A stretch of DNA of 64,000 nt from JBOFOR01 sp051654865 (GTDB lineage: Bacteria > Bacillota > Clostridia > Peptostreptococcales > Peptostreptococcaceae): positions 32,053-96,052 of the forward strand of contig JBOFYV010000007.1 in NCBI GenBank assembly GCA_051654865.1, written 5' to 3'. The position numbers were made by a program, and so were the translations under genes. The notes beneath the pieces are model-generated. The model worked only from the letters and a program-made list of their open reading frames with translations, did no database searches and was not told the origin of the DNA. The first letter of the stretch is position 1, and each line of letters begins with the position of its first letter. Shown here piece after piece: positions 61,286 to 64,000 of the stretch.

Positions 61286-62326
61286 TTATAAATCTAGTTT
61301 TAAATCACCGTCTTTAATAAATCCTTTTTTTCTCATTAAGTTATAAACGACTAAAGTAATAATAGCAGGTAATACAAAATGTAAAAGAATAATACCAACC
61401 CAAGTAGATAGGGAATTACCCATAGCAGTTATAGTTCCAAACTGACCAACAAAACCACTTGTCCCCATACCAGAGCCAATAGGAACATTCATCATCTTAA
61501 AGACAGTAGTAGACAAAGGTCCAAGTATCATAGACGCGATAGTTGGAGGAATCCATATTTTATAATTTTTTATTATATTAGGCATCTGAAGCATAGAAGT
61601 ACCTAATCCCTGAGCAACCAGCCCTCCAACTCCATTATCTCTAACGCTCATCACAGCAAATCCAATCATTTGACAGCAACATCCAACAGTAGCCGCACCA
61701 CCAGCAAGACCTGAAAGGCTAAGCATAATACAAATTGCCGCACTACTGATAGGTAGTGTAAGTGCTATTCCTACTAAAGTAGAAACTAGAGCGCCCATAA
61801 TAATTGGTTGCATATCAGTGGTACTCATTATAAGGTTACCAAAGCTTGTCATAAAAGAAGATATAATCGGTCCAACTAACTGAGCAGAGAATACACCAAC
61901 TAATATTGTAAGTGCAGGTGTAACTATAATATCTATTTTAGTTTCTTTAGAAACTACTTTACCAAATTCTACCGCAAGGATAGTAGCAACAAAAGCTCCA
62001 ACTGGTCCACCTAGTTCATTACCACAAGCACCAACTATTGCAGATGAAAACATTACTAGAGGTGGAGCTTGAAGAGCATATGCAATAGCTACTGCAATAC
62101 AAGGTCCTGTAACTTGCTTTGCTAGTGGATTTATTACATCTGTAAATAATGCGATATTAAACATCTCTCCTAGTGTATTAAATATAGTACCGATAAGTAA
62201 TGATGAAAATAGTCCTAGGGCCATATAGCTTAGAGCATCTATTAGATAACGATTTACTGAAATTTCTATATTTTTTCTTTCCATAAAGTTTTTGATACTT
62301 GATGTTTTATTGATTTGACTAATCAT
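61286..62326 (-). CDS. PTS_EIIC_2-family membrane protein (putative sugar transporter IIC)
   Basis: 346 residues, about ten membrane segments, SD GGGAGGA. The run of Gly-rich hydrophobic blocks IVGACGNELGGPVGAFVATILAVEFGKVVSKETKIDIIVTPALTILVGVFSAQLVGP, CIMLSLSGLAGGAATVGCCCQMIGFAVMSVRDNG and PPTIASMILGPLSTTVFKMMNVPIGSGMGTSGFVGQ is the signature of the EIIC-like family of PF13303 type, in which PTS phosphorylation domains are absent. Role as sugar carrier or regulator unknown. Expressed alone. Confidence 0.8.
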   Translation of the reverse strand: MISQINKTSSIKNFMERKNIEISVNRYLIDALSYMALGLFSSLLIGTIFNTLGEMFNIALFTDVINPLAKQVTGPCIAVAIAYALQAPPLVMFSSAIVGACGNELGGPVGAFVATILAVEFGKVVSKETKIDIIVTPALTILVGVFSAQLVGPIISSFMTSFGNLIMSTTDMQPIIMGALVSTLVGIALTLPISSAAICIMLSLSGLAGGAATVGCCCQMIGFAVMSVRDNGVGGLVAQGLGTSMLQMPNIIKNYKIWIPPTIASMILGPLSTTVFKMMNVPIGSGMGTSGFVGQFGTITAMGNSLSTWVGIILLHFVLPAIITLVVYNLMRKKGFIKDGDLKLDL

Positions 62327-62340
62327 AAATTCCTCCCAAA

Positions 62341-62369
62341 TTATTAAGTATATATATATTTTATGTCAA
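62341..62369 (-). promoter_or_regulatory. Consensus sigma-A promoter of the PTS_EIIC_2 gene
   Basis: Minus strand TTGACA (62369-62364), 17 nt, TAATAA (62346-62341). It begins transcription about 10 nt upstream of the SD, so the leader is very short. Confidence 0.55.
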
Positions 62370-62545
62370 AACTAATGACAAGACAACTGTAAATACGAAT
62401 ATTGTTAATAAAAAGATAAAAAATTAATATTACTAATTTATTACATATAATAAGTGTATAAGTATATGCAAGAAGATGCTCTAGTACTAGACTTATATAA
62501 ACAAAATTCACACTATTATATTAAAAATAGTATTGAGGTAAAATA

Positions 62546-62845
62546 ATGGATTTAGTAGAAGTAGTAATATACGTTTTTGTATACATATTTCTTATACCAG
62601 TGCTAGTAATTATGCATGAGTTAGGTCATGGTATAGTAGCACTTATTACATCTAAAGAAAAGGTAGATGTGGTAATTGGTGATTCAAATTTAGGTATAAA
62701 ATTTAAAATGAGTAGATTTACAATATACTTTAGAAGATATAAGTCATTTTTAGGTATTAGTTTGGATTATGTTAGATTTATATCGATTTATATAGTATTA
62801 TCATTAATAACTTATAATATAAATAAGAGATTATTCATAAAGTAA
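62546..62845 (+). CDS. Minimal M50-like (site-2 protease fold) protein
   Basis: 99 residues. An N-terminal hydrophobic helix runs into VIMHELGHGIVALITS, so His24-Glu-Leu-Gly-His28 forms the HExxH zinc motif of M50 proteases. It ends with a second hydrophobic segment (ISIYIVLSLITY). M50 enzymes are normally over 200 residues and need a downstream Asp (NxxPxxxLDG), which is absent here; the protein may be truncated or not catalytic. SD TTGAGGT is modest. Followed by two small lipoprotein genes. Confidence 0.65.
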   Translation: MDLVEVVIYVFVYIFLIPVLVIMHELGHGIVALITSKEKVDVVIGDSNLGIKFKMSRFTIYFRRYKSFLGISLDYVRFISIYIVLSLITYNINKRLFIK

Positions 62846-62886
62846 ATAAGATATTTGAATCAATTAATAAAAGGGGGGAGGACAAA

Positions 62887-63312
62887 ATGAATAAAAGATT
62901 AATTATAGTGATATCGTTACTAGCTACAATGCTAATGTTAGGATGTTCAAATAACCTAACCAATCCAGTTCTAGAAGGATCTTATCAAAGTGAAATGAAA
63001 AAAGGATATCATATACAATTCTCCTTTGCAAGTGATGATAAATGGTTTGTGAGTTATATCAATAACATAGAAATAAATAAAGGGACATATGAATCTTTAG
63101 GTGATGGGAAATATGCTCTAAATGGAGATGTTGAAAAATTAGAAGTTAAACTGGATAAAGATGATTCGTTTAATCTTGATATGGAAAAGTTATCAGAAAA
63201 ATTAAATGAAGGTAAAGCAATAAAACTAAAAAATATAGATAAAACACCAACATATTTTGAATCCGTATTTAGTGACGAAGACAAAGAGGCTATACAAAAT
63301 CTATTAAAATAG
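62887..63312 (+). CDS. Small lipoprotein A
   Basis: 141 residues with strong SD GGGGGGAGG. Signal peptide with lipobox LMLGC at ~20, so the mature protein is lipid-anchored. Mature domain of about 120 residues: LEGSYQSEMKKGYHIQFSFASDDKWFVSYINNIEINKGTYESLGDGKYALNGDVEKLEVKLDK. The GxYxSLGDGKYxL pattern suggests a small lipocalin-like barrel. Not recognised further. It is 11 nt upstream of the next lipoprotein gene, one operon. Confidence 0.72.
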   Translation: MNKRLIIVISLLATMLMLGCSNNLTNPVLEGSYQSEMKKGYHIQFSFASDDKWFVSYINNIEINKGTYESLGDGKYALNGDVEKLEVKLDKDDSFNLDMEKLSEKLNEGKAIKLKNIDKTPTYFESVFSDEDKEAIQNLLK

Positions 63313-63323
63313 TAGGTAATGAT

Positions 63324-63713
63324 ATGATTACACTCGTTTTACTTATCTCTTTATTTAACCTAGGATGTAGTCAAAATTCGTTATCTGTAGAGTATCCAAA
63401 TAAAATAATAATTAAATACACTCAAGGAAAAGAAGTAGAAATAATAGATAAAAAAGAGGTAGAAAACTTTGATTATATTCTTCAATATGGGACTTTGAAG
63501 GAGTTAAAATCAGTAGAATTAGACTTTAATTCGGATATAAGTATTGTAGAAGAATATAAATCATCAAAAACAAAAAGTAGAGAAATATATTTTGATAAAG
63601 ATTCTAAAAATATAAAATTAGTTATAAATGGAGAATACATTTATATGTATGGAGTAGAAGCTAAAATATATAATGAAATATATGATAGTATATCAGCTAG
63701 ACTATATAATTAG
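63324..63713 (+). CDS. Small lipoprotein B
   Basis: 129 residues, short signal peptide with a lipobox NLGC near residue 15, giving a lipid-anchored beta-rich protein (SVEYPNKIIIKYTQGKEVEIID, SIVEEYKSSKTKSREIYFDK, IKLVINGEYIYMYGVEAKIYNEIYDSI). SD TAGGTAATGAT. Distant from, but similar in style to, the preceding lipoprotein. Family not known. Confidence 0.7.
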   Translation: MITLVLLISLFNLGCSQNSLSVEYPNKIIIKYTQGKEVEIIDKKEVENFDYILQYGTLKELKSVELDFNSDISIVEEYKSSKTKSREIYFDKDSKNIKLVINGEYIYMYGVEAKIYNEIYDSISARLYN

Positions 63714-63766
63714 AATATGAACTAGAGATAGCAATATACAAAACCTACTTAACATTTTATGAATTT

Positions 63767-63818
63767 AAAATAGCAACTTTTATTAGATTGTAAAATATCT
63801 AATATAGTTGCTATTTTT
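63767..63818. terminator. Bidirectional terminator
   Basis: AATAGCAACT(TTT)ATTAGAT / ATCTAATATAGTTGCTATT forms a two-part stem with an 8-nt loop and T5, between the lipoprotein gene and the convergent partial gene. Confidence 0.8.
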
Positions 63819-63819
63819 A

Positions 63820-64000
63820 TTACCAAGGTTTAGCCCATTCAAGTCCATAATATTCTTCAAGCCATACCAAATCAGTAGATACCCTAAAAACATCTGAGGA
63901 TAAAGCTGATTTATAATATATATTTATTACATTTATTTTATCTGATAGATCTTTATTTAATATAATAGTAAAATCATCATATTCAAATGTAACATCATTT
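63820..64000 (-). CDS. Hypothetical protein, C-terminal part (5' end outside window)
   Basis: A minus-strand open frame of 59 codons runs from the window edge to a TAA at 63822-63820. The translation ends EEYYGLEWAKPW and contains NDVTFEYDDFTIILNKDLSDKINVINIYYKSALSSDVFRVSTDLVWL, a mixed beta/helix sequence with plausible composition. It is placed convergent to the lipoprotein gene and ends next to the shared terminator, as expected for a real gene. Family not recognised. Confidence 0.65.
   Translation of the reverse strand, partial: NDVTFEYDDFTIILNKDLSDKINVINIYYKSALSSDVFRVSTDLVWLEEYYGLEWAKPW

Noticed and set aside
1..64000. tRNA, rRNA, CRISPR, insertion sequences, prophage
   Set aside because: No G+C-rich structured RNA segment, no regular direct repeats and no transposase- or integrase-like protein seen.

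Overview
The window is a low-G+C (roughly 28%) chromosomal segment of a Gram-positive, spore-forming anaerobe of the Clostridia. Reasons: purine-rich Shine-Dalgarno (SD) sites (AGGAGG, GGGGGA), many intrinsic terminators with T tracts, an exact Spo0A box, several sigma-K-like promoters, and gene families typical of Peptostreptococcaceae or Clostridiaceae. I place it near Paraclostridium, Romboutsia or Clostridioides by feel only; no marker gene fixes the genus. There are no rRNA or tRNA genes, CRISPR arrays, transposases or prophage genes.

Layout. 1-12.5 kb: housekeeping genes: the end of tldD with tldE, a nitroreductase, aldose epimerase, DUF362-ferredoxin protein, class-C26 amidase, rhodanese, MazG-like pyrophosphohydrolase, 2H phosphoesterase, MATE pump and acetyltransferase. 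12.6-16.9 kb: an RND efflux permease with its TetR repressor and an operator-like dyad at the promoter. 17-18.4 kb: a secreted glucosaminidase and a small secreted protein. 18.6-24.3 kb: a six-gene 5-oxoprolinase operon (pxpB-pxpC-BCCP-biotin carboxylase-pxpA-NRAMP). 24.4-29.1 kb: a Cys-rich protein, a candidate small RNA with C-rich motifs, a second MATE pump, small membrane proteins, and a MutS2-like gene behind a leader peptide and two mutually exclusive hairpins. 29.2-37.7 kb: a leucine-rich-repeat protein with four glycosyltransferases, a nucleotide-sugar dehydrogenase and a beta-propeller protein, read here as a spore-surface glycosylation module. 38-47.6 kb: a PQQ-propeller lipoprotein, heme oxygenase, beta-trefoil protein, purine permease, Staygreen protein, D,D-carboxypeptidase, SPFH protein and AIM24-type protein. 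47.8-51.5 kb: a TPR-EAL phosphodiesterase and nicotinate phosphoribosyltransferase. 51.5-64 kb: an amino acid permease, an orphan hybrid-sensor kinase, threonine ammonia-lyase, a third MATE pump, a PTS-IIC-like protein, a minimal M50-like protein and two small lipoproteins.

Four results deserve most attention. (1) A predicted ~120-nt minus-strand RNA at 24.87-24.99 kb has a promoter, a terminator and four C-rich anti-SD motifs but no reading frame. (2) The MutS2-like gene has a 16-codon leader peptide whose end overlaps a hairpin that competes with a second hairpin next to the gene's ribosome binding site. (3) AC-(16/17)-CATAnnnTA promoters precede the Cys-rich protein, the beta-trefoil protein and two divergent genes of the glycosylation cluster, tying these loci together as a late mother-cell set. 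(4) The pxp operon carries all the parts of a disassembled urea-carboxylase-like enzyme.

Gene starts were moved downstream where a better SD site was visible, and these choices are stated per gene. Family assignments come from motif recognition only; no database search was run.
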